From: Marinomonas shanghaiensis | Lineage (GTDB): Bacteria > Pseudomonadota > Gammaproteobacteria > Pseudomonadales > Marinomonadaceae | Length of the DNA stretch: 64,000 nt | Assembly: GCF_003259175.1 (NCBI RefSeq) | Contig: NZ_QGOK01000003.1 | Location: forward strand, 124,001 to 188,000 | Direction of reading: 5' to 3' | In this document: positions 52,195-59,916 of the stretch, piece by piece | How positions within the stretch are numbered: the first letter of the stretch is position 1 | Layout: each line of letters opens with the position of its first letter | The notes under the pieces: model-generated | Told to the model about the DNA's origin: nothing | Seen by the model: the letters and a program-made list of their open reading frames with translations, nothing else | The model's database searches: none | Position numbers and translations under genes: made by a program

Positions 52195-52620
52195 CGTCAC
52201 CACTCGGCGTTACGCTATAGATTGTTGTTTGACCTCGCTTTTGGTGTTCGCATTGCTCCACATCAATCACCAAAATACCTCGCGTACAAACTTACACGTA
52301 GGGCACGATGAGCGCAGCGTAATCTGCCGCGAAAGCGAAGCTTTCTTTGCATTAACCTCCGCCGGAGACGTAGGCAAACCAAACTCCACCGCTCGACGTT
52401 ACTGTTATAGATTGCCGTTTGACCTCGCTTTTGGTGTTTGCCTTGCTTCCTGCAAGTCATCTCCAAACGTAGGGCACGATAAGCGGAGCGTAATCTGCCG
52501 CGAAAGCGAAGCTTTCTTTGCATTAACCTCCGCCGGAGACGTAGGCAAACCAAACTCCACCGCTCGACGTTACTGTTATAGATTGCCGTTTGACCTCGCT
52601 TTTGGTGTTTGCTTTGCTCG
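52195..52620 (+). repeat. Tandem 171-bp repeat with partial left copy
   Basis: The unit starting GTAGGGCACGATRAGCG occurs at 52298-52468 and 52469-about 52620, nearly identical for 150 bases, and its last 60 bases also appear in diverged form at 52195-52260. The unit contains GAAAGC-GAA-GCTTTC and CTCC-GCC-GGAG hairpins. The sequence 52228-52297 recurs, diverged, at 53180-53242. Long open frames here on both strands are repeat translations and were not annotated. The gap 52190-52694 holds nothing else. Confidence 0.85.
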
Positions 52621-52694
52621 TATAAATTAGCTTTTTGATGTTTTAACGTTATAGCGCTACAATGTCAAAACTCCAAAAGTCGTCGAGGTGTAAC

Positions 52695-52928
52695 ATGAGT
52701 AATTTATCAAAACGTTCAACTGTCTACTTTGAGCCTGCTATCCATCAAGCGTTAAAAATGCGAGCGGCATCATCTGATGTCTCTATCTCAGAACTAATTG
52801 ATGAAGCGGTACGTTTGCTTATGAGAGAAGATCAAGAAGACCTCGCTGCCATTTCAGAACGAGTAAATGAGCCAGAAGTGACTTATGAAGCTTTCCTAAA
52901 TGAGCTGAAAGCGAATGGCAAAATATAA
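52695..52928 (+). CDS. RHH-type antitoxin (RelB-like)
   Basis: 77 aa from the ATG at 52695 with a GAGGTG ribosome site; an upstream in-frame ATG at 52662 is less well placed. The N-terminal ribbon-helix-helix reads LSKRSTVYFEPAIHQALKMRAASSDVSISELIDEAVRLLM, and the acidic C-terminus (EDLAAISERVNEPEVTYEAFLNELKANGKI) should wrap the toxin. It overlaps the toxin gene by 14 bases. It should repress its own operon by DNA binding. Confidence 0.88.
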   Translation: MSNLSKRSTVYFEPAIHQALKMRAASSDVSISELIDEAVRLLMREDQEDLAAISERVNEPEVTYEAFLNELKANGKI

Positions 52929-53178
52929 AATTACTTTCAAAAAGTCAGTTGGCAAAGATTTTAAGAATATTCCTAAAAAAGACGTACCCAAAATACTTCA
53001 AAAGATTGAAAGTCTAGCTGATAATCCAAGAGCAGAAGGCTGCATCAAGCTATCGGGTTTAGATAATTATCGCGTAAGACAAGGTTTATACCGGATCATC
53101 TATGAGATAAGGGACGATGTATTGATCATAAACGTGATCAAAGTCGCACACAGGTCTTCTGTGTATAAAAACAATTAG
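52915..53178 (+). CDS. RelE-family toxin
   Basis: 87 aa: MAKYKITFKKSVGKDFKNIPKKDVPKILQKIESLADNPRAEGCIKLSGLDNYRVRQGLYRIIYEIRDDVLIINVIKVAHRSSVYKNN. This is a complete RelE fold with the basic first helix, the KLxGxxxYRxRxGxYRIIYEI strands and a C-terminal KVxHRxxVY. Family members cleave mRNA at the ribosome. It is translationally coupled to the antitoxin. The pair is bracketed by related repeats at 52228-52620 and 53180-53369, which suggests it moved as a cassette. Confidence 0.9.
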   Translation: MAKYKITFKKSVGKDFKNIPKKDVPKILQKIESLADNPRAEGCIKLSGLDNYRVRQGLYRIIYEIRDDVLIINVIKVAHRSSVYKNN

Positions 53179-53179
53179 C

Positions 53180-53369
53180 TTTGCTCTTGGCGTTCGCCTT
53201 GCTCCGCATCAATCATCAAAATACCTCCTACAAACTTACACGTAGGGCACGATAAGCGGAGCGGCTTTTTTTAAGGAAATGCCATTGTTCTAATGAATGA
53301 CTCATTCAAACTACGGACAAGTTCCTTCGATTTTTTGTAGGTCGCGGCTTCAGCCCGACAACGTCATTA
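53180..53369 (+). repeat. Dispersed repeat, copy B, right of the RelBE pair
   Basis: The first 62 bases (53180-53241, GCTTTGCTCTTGGCGTTCGC ...) are a diverged copy of 52228-52297. The rest, 53242-53369, matches copy A at 47598-47726. It ends in a GTCGCGGCTTCAGCCCGAC hairpin-like motif. Confidence 0.75.
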
Positions 53370-53708
53370 ATTTTCTCCCATTTAGTTAGACGTAAATACA
53401 TTGCCTTGAAAGCGGAGCAGGTAAAAAGGGCTGAGGGAATTGCTTGCCTCGCGGATCAAATCGCGCTACAAAAGAGTAAATGAAGAACGAACATAGCGGC
53501 GATCAAAGACCATCTAAAGCGGCATAGCTCAAACAGACTTTGGTATTTAGCGAGTTATATAACAGGGAAGTCCTATCATGAAAAAAGCAAATCCCCCTTT
53601 ATAAACACGTAGCCGTTCAACAGTGGCTATAGCCGCAGCTACGCTGCTGTATAACTCTTAATTGTCACATACAAAATGAGCGTTGCGCTCTAAGTCGATG
53701 GAGTTCAA
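53370..53708. other. Hairpin-rich non-coding region
   Basis: 339 bases without a gene. CGTAGC/GCTACG, GGCTATAGCC, GCAGC-TAC-GCTGC and GAGCG-TTG-CGCTC inverted repeats crowd 53608-53695, and GAGTTATA (53560) pairs with TATAACTC (53651). It forms the leader of the membrane-protein gene. No integron attC core was found. Function unknown. Confidence 0.5.
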
Positions 53709-54260
53709 ATGTCAGATAAAGATACATGGAAGCTAGATAAAGACTCTCCTGTTTTTAATTTTTTCATAGAGTTTATTGCATATATCATTACTGCAGCTTT
53801 AGTTCTTGTTGTTGGCTTTGTAACAGCAATCCTATTTAAGGATTTTACGCATTTAGGTAGAGCGGGGGCTGTTGTAACACTGATAGCGATAACTATGGCC
53901 TATAAAGATTTCTATTTGGATCTTAGGAATATGAGTTTTGAAGAAATGATTAAATTTATAGGTAAGGAAAAGCTTTTTGAAATATGGGCATCGGGTTTTG
54001 TGCATAAGAAAAAGAACGAGTTAGAGCGCATTAAACCAGGGTTTAATGAAAAGGACGCTATTGAAATCATAAATAGCCTAAAGAATTATGAGGACGGTGA
54101 ATTAGCAGGTCTTGATAAGGAAGGGTTTATTAAGGCTTGGCTAAAAGATATGTTTGATATTTGGTCAAAAAAGCTTAGGGGTTGGGAATTCACAATGCTA
54201 AAAATTGGCACTGTGTTATGGGCCTTCTCAGATTTAATAAATATCCCACTTGGATGGTAG
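53709..54260 (+). CDS. Hypothetical membrane protein
   Basis: 183 aa. Two hydrophobic segments follow each other (IEFIAYIITAALVLVVGFVTAILF and LGRAGAVVTLIAITMAY), then a charged helical cytosolic domain (about 75-160: DLRNMSFEEMIKFIGKEKLFEIWASG, KKKNELERIKPGFNEKDAIEIINSLKNYEDGEL), and a weaker hydrophobic end (IGTVLWAFSDLINIPLGW). No family was recognised. It lies alone in the AT-rich accessory island with no partner on its strand. Membrane proteins of this size in such islands are sometimes defence effectors, but nothing in this sequence proves it. Confidence 0.6.
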   Translation: MSDKDTWKLDKDSPVFNFFIEFIAYIITAALVLVVGFVTAILFKDFTHLGRAGAVVTLIAITMAYKDFYLDLRNMSFEEMIKFIGKEKLFEIWASGFVHKKKNELERIKPGFNEKDAIEIINSLKNYEDGELAGLDKEGFIKAWLKDMFDIWSKKLRGWEFTMLKIGTVLWAFSDLINIPLGW

Positions 54261-54335
54261 TATGTAACAAACAAAGGCAGCGGACAAGCCGCTGAATGGG
54301 CCTTAAAAGACAACCCTTTCTATAGAAACCACAAC

Positions 54336-54437
54336 CCTGCAACAAGGGCACTTCACCAAGCGCCCTTATTCCCGCCCCAAAAAATCACTTCCAAACCGGT
54401 TTTCTCACTTCCTGATCCACATCCGCTGCGGTGAGGC
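54336..54437 (-). pseudogene. C-terminal fragment of a DUF1127 gene with its terminator
   Basis: Reading on the minus strand from about 54437 gives SLTAADVDQEVRKPVWK followed by TGA at 54385, matching the last 16 residues of the intact DUF1127 protein encoded at 59544-59786 (LTAADVDHEVNKPLWK). Similarity continues past the stop into the hairpin AGGGCACTT-CACC-AAGCGCCCT. Upstream it stops abruptly at 54437, twelve bases before the left end of the RAYT element, so the rest of the gene was lost when this element arrived or nearby. Confidence 0.75.
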
Positions 54438-54465
54438 TACGAACTTACAGGACACCCATTTAAAC

Positions 54466-54500
54466 TTGATGATTTGAAAATATACTGTATATTTAATCAG
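54466..54500 (+). promoter_or_regulatory. RAYT copy 2 promoter with overlapping LexA-like box
   Basis: TTGATG (54466-54471) and TATATT (54488-54493) are 16 bp apart. CTGTATATTTAATCAG at 54485-54500 has the CTG-N10-CAG pattern of a LexA operator over the -10 box. The ATG follows 32 bases later. The layout is the same as at copy 1. Confidence 0.6.
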
Positions 54501-54532
54501 TGTTATTTATTTCTCTTGGAAGGGGCGTCGTC

Positions 54533-55504
54533 ATGCCAAGAGCTAGAAGTCAGCAAATTAGTTTAGAAGATACGCCTTACTATCACTGTGTTTCATGCTG
54601 TGTTCGTAGGGCGTTTTTGTGTGGTGAAGATCCTGTCTCTGGTGAAAGCTTTGAGCACCGTCGAGGTTGGGTTGAAAATAGATTATTATTTCTTGCCAGT
54701 GTCTTTGCTATTGATGTTTATACCTATGCGGTAATGAGTAACCATCTTCATGTAGTGTTGCACATAAACGTAGAAAAAGCGGCTAAATGGTCTACATTGG
54801 AGGTTCTGAAAAGGTGGCATAAGCTGCATAAAGGTACCTTGTTTACTCAGCAGTACGTCCGAGGAGAAGAACAACCAGAGTTTGCTTTGGCCTTGGTTGA
54901 AAAGTCTGCTGAAGCTTTTAGATGCCGTTTTATAGACATTAGCTGGTTTATGAAAGAATTGAATGAACTCATTGCTCGACAAGCCAATTTTGAAGACAAA
55001 TGTACAGGTCGATTCTGGGAAGGACGTTTTAAGTCCCAAGCTTTGCTGGATGAAGCTGCATTAGCGGCTTGTATGGCTTATGTTGACCTCAATCCCTTAA
55101 GAGCAAAAATCAATCCAACACCTGAAACCTCAGAGTTCACCAGTGTTAAAAAGCGAGTGGTTGCTGCAAGACATCAAAAGCAACCAAAACTACTCTATCC
55201 TTTTGTTGGAAATCCTAGAAAAGATATGCCTGATGGATTGCCATTTAAATTGACGGACTATCTTGAATTGGTCGATATAACAGGGCGCCTCATACGTGAA
55301 GACAAACGCGGTGCGATAGACGCTTTAATGTTACCAATTCTTCAAAGGCTTAATATTTCCTCTGAGAACTGGCTGTGTATTGCCACGGAGTTTGGGTCAA
55401 GAACAGGAGCAGTTGTGGGTGCAGAGCAGTCAATTATGGATTACTGTCATGCAAACAATCTCCAAAGAAAGCCTAGATCAAGCAATGTTCGGCTTCACGC
55501 CTAG
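54533..55504 (+). CDS. REP-associated tyrosine transposase (RAYT), copy 2
   Basis: A 323-aa protein starting MPRARSQQISLEDTPYYHC at an ATG with a TTGGAAGGGG ribosome site; the longer frame from 54500 is not used. It is collinear with and clearly homologous to copy 1 over its whole length. HLHVV (His71, His73) and AYVDLNP (Tyr183) are intact. Differences are scattered substitutions, e.g. CISRCVRR to CVSCCVRR, so the copies diverged some time ago rather than by recent duplication. The downstream 420-base gap (55505-55926) carries the diverged RAYT tail and nothing else recognisable. Confidence 0.85.
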   Translation: MPRARSQQISLEDTPYYHCVSCCVRRAFLCGEDPVSGESFEHRRGWVENRLLFLASVFAIDVYTYAVMSNHLHVVLHINVEKAAKWSTLEVLKRWHKLHKGTLFTQQYVRGEEQPEFALALVEKSAEAFRCRFIDISWFMKELNELIARQANFEDKCTGRFWEGRFKSQALLDEAALAACMAYVDLNPLRAKINPTPETSEFTSVKKRVVAARHQKQPKLLYPFVGNPRKDMPDGLPFKLTDYLELVDITGRLIREDKRGAIDALMLPILQRLNISSENWLCIATEFGSRTGAVVGAEQSIMDYCHANNLQRKPRSSNVRLHA

Positions 55505-55926
55505 CTTCCCTAAATCAACCCAAGTCTTTCGTCATTAACTAATCCTTCATTAGTAAATTCACTCGCATAAAAATCACTAAACCTGCCTTTAAGCAATGAG
55601 TTTCGTATTTTAAAAATAGTAGAAGAAAACTTTCTTAGAAACATGCTTTCTGTGCGAGGGATGTTTTTGTATGATGAGGTTATATTTTTTATGTGGGTGT
55701 CCTACTGTGTCAAATAATTAAAATGCAGGTTTGCACTGCAGAAAATGAAAAGCCTACTAAGATTAAAGAGTAAAAAGTAAGGATAACAAAACGCGCTGTT
55801 GGTTAAAACGTCACATTCAGGCTTGGCTTTCTAGTTACAGGGTTTGTGAGGTTATTTTTAATAATAGTTCTAAAAAATTACAGAAAAATAAGGGAATATT
55901 CCCAAAAAAAACTATAAGAGTCGGAT

Positions 55927-56217
55927 ATGATTAATACTTTAATTTCAGCAATAAATAACCGAGAGGAAGTATCATTTACTTATAGCGGCTTACCGCGAGT
56001 TGCACAACCTTCTGCTGTAGGAATATCAACAGCTGGAAATGAGGTTCTACGCTGCTATCAAACACAATGCGGGCATATTACTCCGGGCCATGAATGGGAT
56101 TTGTGTATAGTAGCTAATATTCAAGACTTACAGATCACAGGAAATGTATTTCAGGTTAATCCCCCAAAATACAAAGCGGGAGATAAAGGAATGTCTCAAA
56201 TCTATGCCCAACTGTAG
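55927..56217 (+). CDS. Small WYL-domain-like protein
   Basis: 96 aa: MINTLISAINNREEVSFTYSGLPRVAQPSAVGISTAGNEVLRCYQTQ ... HEWDLCIVANIQDLQITGNVF. The order 'LxxAIxxxxxVxFxYxGxxRxxxPxAxGxxxxGxxVLRxYQT' resembles the N-terminal half of a WYL ligand-binding domain, but without an HTH and without the usual W-Y-L triplet. Stand-alone short WYL-like proteins are found in mobile islands. It is complete, with an AAGAG ribosome site, and is followed by a strong hairpin. A nucleotide-sensing or accessory role in the island is speculation. Confidence 0.5.
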   Translation: MINTLISAINNREEVSFTYSGLPRVAQPSAVGISTAGNEVLRCYQTQCGHITPGHEWDLCIVANIQDLQITGNVFQVNPPKYKAGDKGMSQIYAQL

Positions 56218-56250
56218 CGGCTAGTAATCACTTGCTAAAACGGTGTCAGC

Positions 56251-56289
56251 GATTGTCCCACTTTTCGCTTTCGAAAAATTGGGACAATC
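56251..56289 (+). terminator. Long hairpin after the WYL-like gene
   Basis: GATTGTCCCACTTTTCG (56251-56267) and CGAAAAATTGGGACAATC (56272-56289) form a stem of about 17 bp with a single mismatch and a 4-base loop, 33 bases past the stop codon. No T-tract directly follows. Confidence 0.65.
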
Positions 56290-56421
56290 ATTATTGTTGG
56301 CTTTTTTGAAACTAAAGACTCCCGCTCTATTTTATTTTCGAGTACAAGGCACATATGATTTACTGTTCAATAAATGATAAGAGCAAAAAATAAATATAGC
56401 CTTTTTTGCTTACTATATTTA

Positions 56422-58515
56422 TTAAAACCCAGCTTCCATTAAGCAATCATCACAAGCCTTAACTACATACTCAGGTATCAAATCAAATTTGGTTGGGTCG
56501 AGTTGACATATATACTCGTTCTCAATATGGTAGGTTTCATTAATGAATTTTTGAAGAACGGAGTTATCTACTTCTACCCCATCAAATAAACGAAATATTT
56601 GCAGTTTCTCATACCCACTTGAACAGTTATCATAAATGTCCTTTAACGATCTTTTATCCTTCAATCGTTCAAGAGAACCATCGTAACTAAAATCGGCAAT
56701 ACTTGATGTAATCTGAACAATTCCCTCTTCTAGTTTGCTGCTATCCATAACTGGGTGGCCTTCTTCACGTGTATCTATTGCTTCCTTCTGCGACCGCAAG
56801 TGGAGTAGGTTAGAAAGAACTTGGTAGGTATCGCCCAAATCGTCGACAATTTCGAAATGTCTGCGTAAGTAGATTAGCTTTAAAATTGAATGAGCGTCTG
56901 TCGCTAAGTAATCCGTACAAATTTGAGAGAACGTTTTTATGTCACTCTTATCTATCGACATTTCAACGATTAATCCAGTGTCAAATCTCAGATATGAAGC
57001 AAACACCTGACTATCAAACTGTTTCTGTACAGCTTTTACTGTATCTATGATTGGTTCAACATCATGAGTAAGCATCAAGACGGTCTTACCTTTTAAGCAA
57101 TTGGAAGATTTTCTTCGAAAAAGCATTTCTAAAATTGCATACTTCTTATTTTTATCAAATGAAGAAATTGGGTCGTCCAGTATGATCAAATCAGGCTTTT
57201 TGGATAAACATTCGTACATAAACAACACAATTGCGAACGCATTACGCTCACCAAAGCTCAGGTGTTGATCTCCACCAGAAACAAAATCATCATGATCAAT
57301 ATGTTGTAATTTCAATTGAGACTGATCATCTTCTCCTGATATTTGTACTTTATATTTATAACCAGCGTAAGATAGAAAACTGTTAATCTCTGTTTGATAC
57401 TTTTCAACCAGCTTCTGCATTGCACTACGCTGTTGGTTTAACTTACCCTGCAGCTGACCAGCCTTCACAACAACTTCATCTATAGAGCTGTTAATTGAGT
57501 CTATTTCTTGTTTGGTAGCATCAGAATTTAATTCAGTAAGAAAAGCAAGATCTATCTTGTATGCATTTAACTGATCTCTTACCAATTTATCTCTTTTGAA
57601 ATCAAAACCTTTGAGTGCTTTTAACTTAGTCAAGCGATCAGATAAACGGTCGATTTGTGTTTTTATTTGTTTAAGATAATCTATATGCTCGAGTTCAAGA
57701 CCATTTGGAAGAAGAGTAATTTCTTTTAATTTTTGCCTAGATGCCTCAGTAAAGTAATTACCAAGTTTGTCGATTATATCAATGATTTTTACTAGGTTTT
57801 TAATGACATTCTTGTCATACTCTTCAGCAACTTTGGTGATTTGCTCTTTCTTGTCGGTAGTATCAGATGAGCAATATGGGCAACAATCAGATAATTCAGA
57901 AAACTGTTGAGAACCTTTTATTTGCCAATCAATCCAAGCTATATTCGAAGAGCTATTAATGAAAGGCCGATATGCCTCTAAACCTTCAGGGATATGTTGT
58001 AACTTGTTACCTTGGGAAAGTCCTTTCATACCAGCTGATTTCTGAGATAAACCAGTTTTCGATAAGGTAAATGCATCTCCCAATTCTTTTAAGTTTGCAA
58101 TGAATGCTTCAAGCTCTTCATTGCCACCAAATAAGCCGTTGATTTCGCTTACAATAGTCGAAATGTCTCCTTCAACAGCATTATATGCATCTGTTCTGAT
58201 AAAAATGTCAAAACTGTTACTTATCAACTCGTCTTATTGAAACGTAAATTGACGTACATATTCCTCGTTGAAGCACATAACACTGTTTATCACAGTGTCT
58301 GAGGTCACACTAGGGGCTTTATTATTAGGGTTATTCTTTCTTAACTTAAATGGCATTAAGCCATCAAGTGAGCCATCTTGTGCATGTAAAGTGACAGCTT
58401 TTGCTATTGTACTCTTACCCGTACCGTTTGGTGCAAATTTAATGTTTAATTTTTTATCCGTTAGAGTAATTGCTGTTGTATCAATACTGTTACAGTTTTC
58501 TATTGTGATATTCAT
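56422..58515 (-). pseudogene. AAA_13-type ABC/SMC-like ATPase interrupted by one in-frame stop
   Basis: The frame from the ATG at 58515 (AAGGAT ribosome site) reads 93 residues, stops at TAA (58236-58234) and continues in the same frame, after two codons, from a TTG at 58227 for 601 residues. Without the stop it is a 697-aa protein. Walker A is FAPNGTGKST (about 27-36); a CCPYC zinc-hook-like motif lies near 211-215, coiled coil follows, then the signature LSFGERNA (about 419-426), Walker B LIILDDP, D-loop SSFD and H-switch THD. The C-terminus ETYHIENEYICQLDP is typical of AAA_13 ATPases (relatives of PrrC/RloC). The junction FTFQ*DELISNSF suggests one point mutation or sequencing error. It follows a DUF4393 gene, a likely defence partner. 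Confidence 0.8.
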
Positions 58516-58616
58516 TGATTATCCTTAACTATATCAACCTAGAAAAAATATATTAAATGATATTTAAAAAGGTTGTGAATGAAAATCTGGAGTTTTATAT
58601 TTTATTCCCTAGAAAA

Positions 58617-59336
58617 TTATATTTTAAATAAATCGATCTTCTCTGGAATGCAGGCTTGAGAAAATAGCTGGCCAAAGGTGGTTATTTTAGTCGTTTCTAT
58701 ACACATTTTGTGGTTACAAGGGGCTCCTTCTTTTACATGGGATATGTTATTAAACTGGGTTAATAAATTTAAATGACAAAGATGGTTTAAATACATAGTG
58801 TAATTATTGGGGAACGTTAAAAGCTCAACTGGAAACTGATTTCTCAAAACCTCTATAGAATTAATATCTTTAAAATTAGGAGCATAAATATAATTAAGTT
58901 CTGCTTCATAGCTTTGACTCTTGAAGTGGTAAAGAATGACAGCTTCATCAGGTGATAGTTGAGCAATAATTTTCGAAAAAGCAGGGTGAGCTTCACTTGC
59001 TCTTTCGCTATCAATAGCTCTAGCAAGGAGGTTTTCAAACATTTCTGAAATTAGACTTTCTTCTTCAACATATTTTAGGCTATCGATGATGGGACCAGTG
59101 AGTAGTGGGTGAGCATTGATTTGTCTATCTTCAGGTACTTTGTCATTTACTCTTTTTAGGTGATTTTGTAATTTGTCCTGTTGTGCTGCGAGATAGTCTA
59201 TTGGTGCAAGAATGCATCTAGCAGCTTTTATTGAGTTTAGTGCTATATCGCCAACTTGAACTACAGATTTTCTAGCTAAATCATCGTATATTTTTTCAAT
59301 AGGAAGCGATTTACCAATATCTTCTAACCAGCCCAT
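58617..59336 (-). CDS. DUF4393 (Abi-alpha) domain protein
   Basis: 239 aa. LARKSVVQVGDIALNSIKAARCILAPIDYLAAQQDKLQNHLKRVNDKVPEDR, PLLTGPIIDSLKYVEEESLISEMFENLLARAIDSERASEAHPAFSKIIAQLSPDEAVIL match the DUF4393/Abi-alpha family, proteins linked to abortive phage infection in defence islands. The amphipathic first half could associate with membranes. The C-terminal part (about 165-239) holds a winged-helix-like region (LLTFPNNYTMYLNHLCHLNLLTQF). It lies 101 bp upstream of the interrupted AAA ATPase on the same strand, so the two may have formed one system. Biochemical function is not known. Confidence 0.75.
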   Translation of the reverse strand: MGWLEDIGKSLPIEKIYDDLARKSVVQVGDIALNSIKAARCILAPIDYLAAQQDKLQNHLKRVNDKVPEDRQINAHPLLTGPIIDSLKYVEEESLISEMFENLLARAIDSERASEAHPAFSKIIAQLSPDEAVILYHFKSQSYEAELNYIYAPNFKDINSIEVLRNQFPVELLTFPNNYTMYLNHLCHLNLLTQFNNISHVKEGAPCNHKMCIETTKITTFGQLFSQACIPEKIDLFKI

Positions 59337-59543
59337 ATTTAGTCTCTTGTTTGCTTTTTTACGCGAAAATACATGATACTTTGAGGCTGTTGTAGCAATA
59401 AAGACATTTTTGCAGTTATATGTTTTGATTAACTTAACTTTTTAAGTGATCAATTTTGTCATTTCGTGCAGAGCTTCTTGAATCTGAATTTATTTATATC
59501 AAAAAAGGCACTCCACCAAGCGCCCCGATCACCCCCAAAAAAC

Positions 59544-59786
59544 TCACTTCCACAGCGGTTTGTTCACTTCGTGATCCACGTCCGCTGCGGTGAGGCCGAT
59601 GTCTTTCAGTTGTGCTTCGTTTAGGTGGCTGAGTCGGTTTCGAGTGCGCCAGTTGTGGGCGATTTTTTTGATAATCGCTTTCCATGGTTTTTCTTTCAGA
59701 TTATCTAATGTGGCTTTGCAGCATTGGCTTATGTCTAGCGGACGGTTTGTGAGAATATGCATCTCGTCTGATGTGCTGTTTTTCAT
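59544..59786 (-). CDS. DUF1127 domain protein
   Basis: 80 aa: MKNSTSDEMHILTNRPLDISQCCKATLDNLKEKPWKAIIKKIAHNWRTRNRLSHLNEAQLKDIGLTAADVDHEVNKPLWK. The C-terminal half (WRTRNRLSHLNEAQLKDIGLTAADVDHEV) is the DUF1127 motif; members are small arginine-rich proteins, some of which bind RNA or affect phosphate and stress metabolism. Ribosome site AAGGAAAA. It is divergent from a LysR-type gene. A fragment of a related gene is at 54336-54437. Confidence 0.85.
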   Translation of the reverse strand: MKNSTSDEMHILTNRPLDISQCCKATLDNLKEKPWKAIIKKIAHNWRTRNRLSHLNEAQLKDIGLTAADVDHEVNKPLWK

Positions 59787-59916
59787 GGCGTTTTCCTTTT
59801 CTCGGTTGGTTGAGGTGTTTGCTTTATGGTCAAATCATCGGCTTTAAATTGCGCGGCGACAAACGAGAAAAAGTGTTCTATAGTTAAGAAAATCTTATTT
59901 ATAAAAGGTATGCTTT

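Larger units (their letters stand above)
54449..55703 (+). mobile_element. RAYT element, copy 2, with terminal inverted repeats
   Basis: AGGACACCCA at 54449-54458 and its exact reverse complement TGGGTGTCCT at 55694-55703 bound a 1255-bp unit that contains one RAYT gene, its promoter and a downstream region homologous to that of copy 1 (4080-4250). Copy 1 has the related GACACCCACA and GTGTGTCCAT motifs at its borders, repeated in arrays. The ends are likely the REP half-sites recognised by the transposase. Confidence 0.65.

Noticed and set aside
52298..52620. CRISPR-like reading of the tandem repeats
   Set aside because: Units are 171 bp, directly adjacent without unique spacers, and no cas genes are in the window.
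52229..52630. A 133-aa plus-strand open frame (and a 96-aa minus-strand frame) with internal duplication
   Set aside because: It is the translation of the 171-bp tandem repeats; the duplicated peptide follows the DNA repeat exactly, and both strands are open, which shows low stop density rather than coding.
53560..53658. Possible integron attC site (8-bp inverted ends with hairpin-rich interior, about 99 bp)
   Set aside because: The ends read GAGTTATA/TATAACTC and do not fit RYYYAAC/GTTRRRY; no integrase or cassette series is present.
54261..54335. In-frame sequence GSGQAAEWALKDNPFYRNHNP after the membrane-protein gene, possibly another gene remnant
   Set aside because: It reads like the C-terminus of a protein, but it is too short, has no start and no recognised family, so it is not listed as a pseudogene.
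56422..58515. Firm identification of the ATPase as PrrC or RloC anticodon nuclease
   Set aside because: The ATPase core and a CPYC motif fit the superfamily, but the nuclease triad of PrrC was not located in the C-terminus, and no EcoprrI-type restriction system is adjacent.
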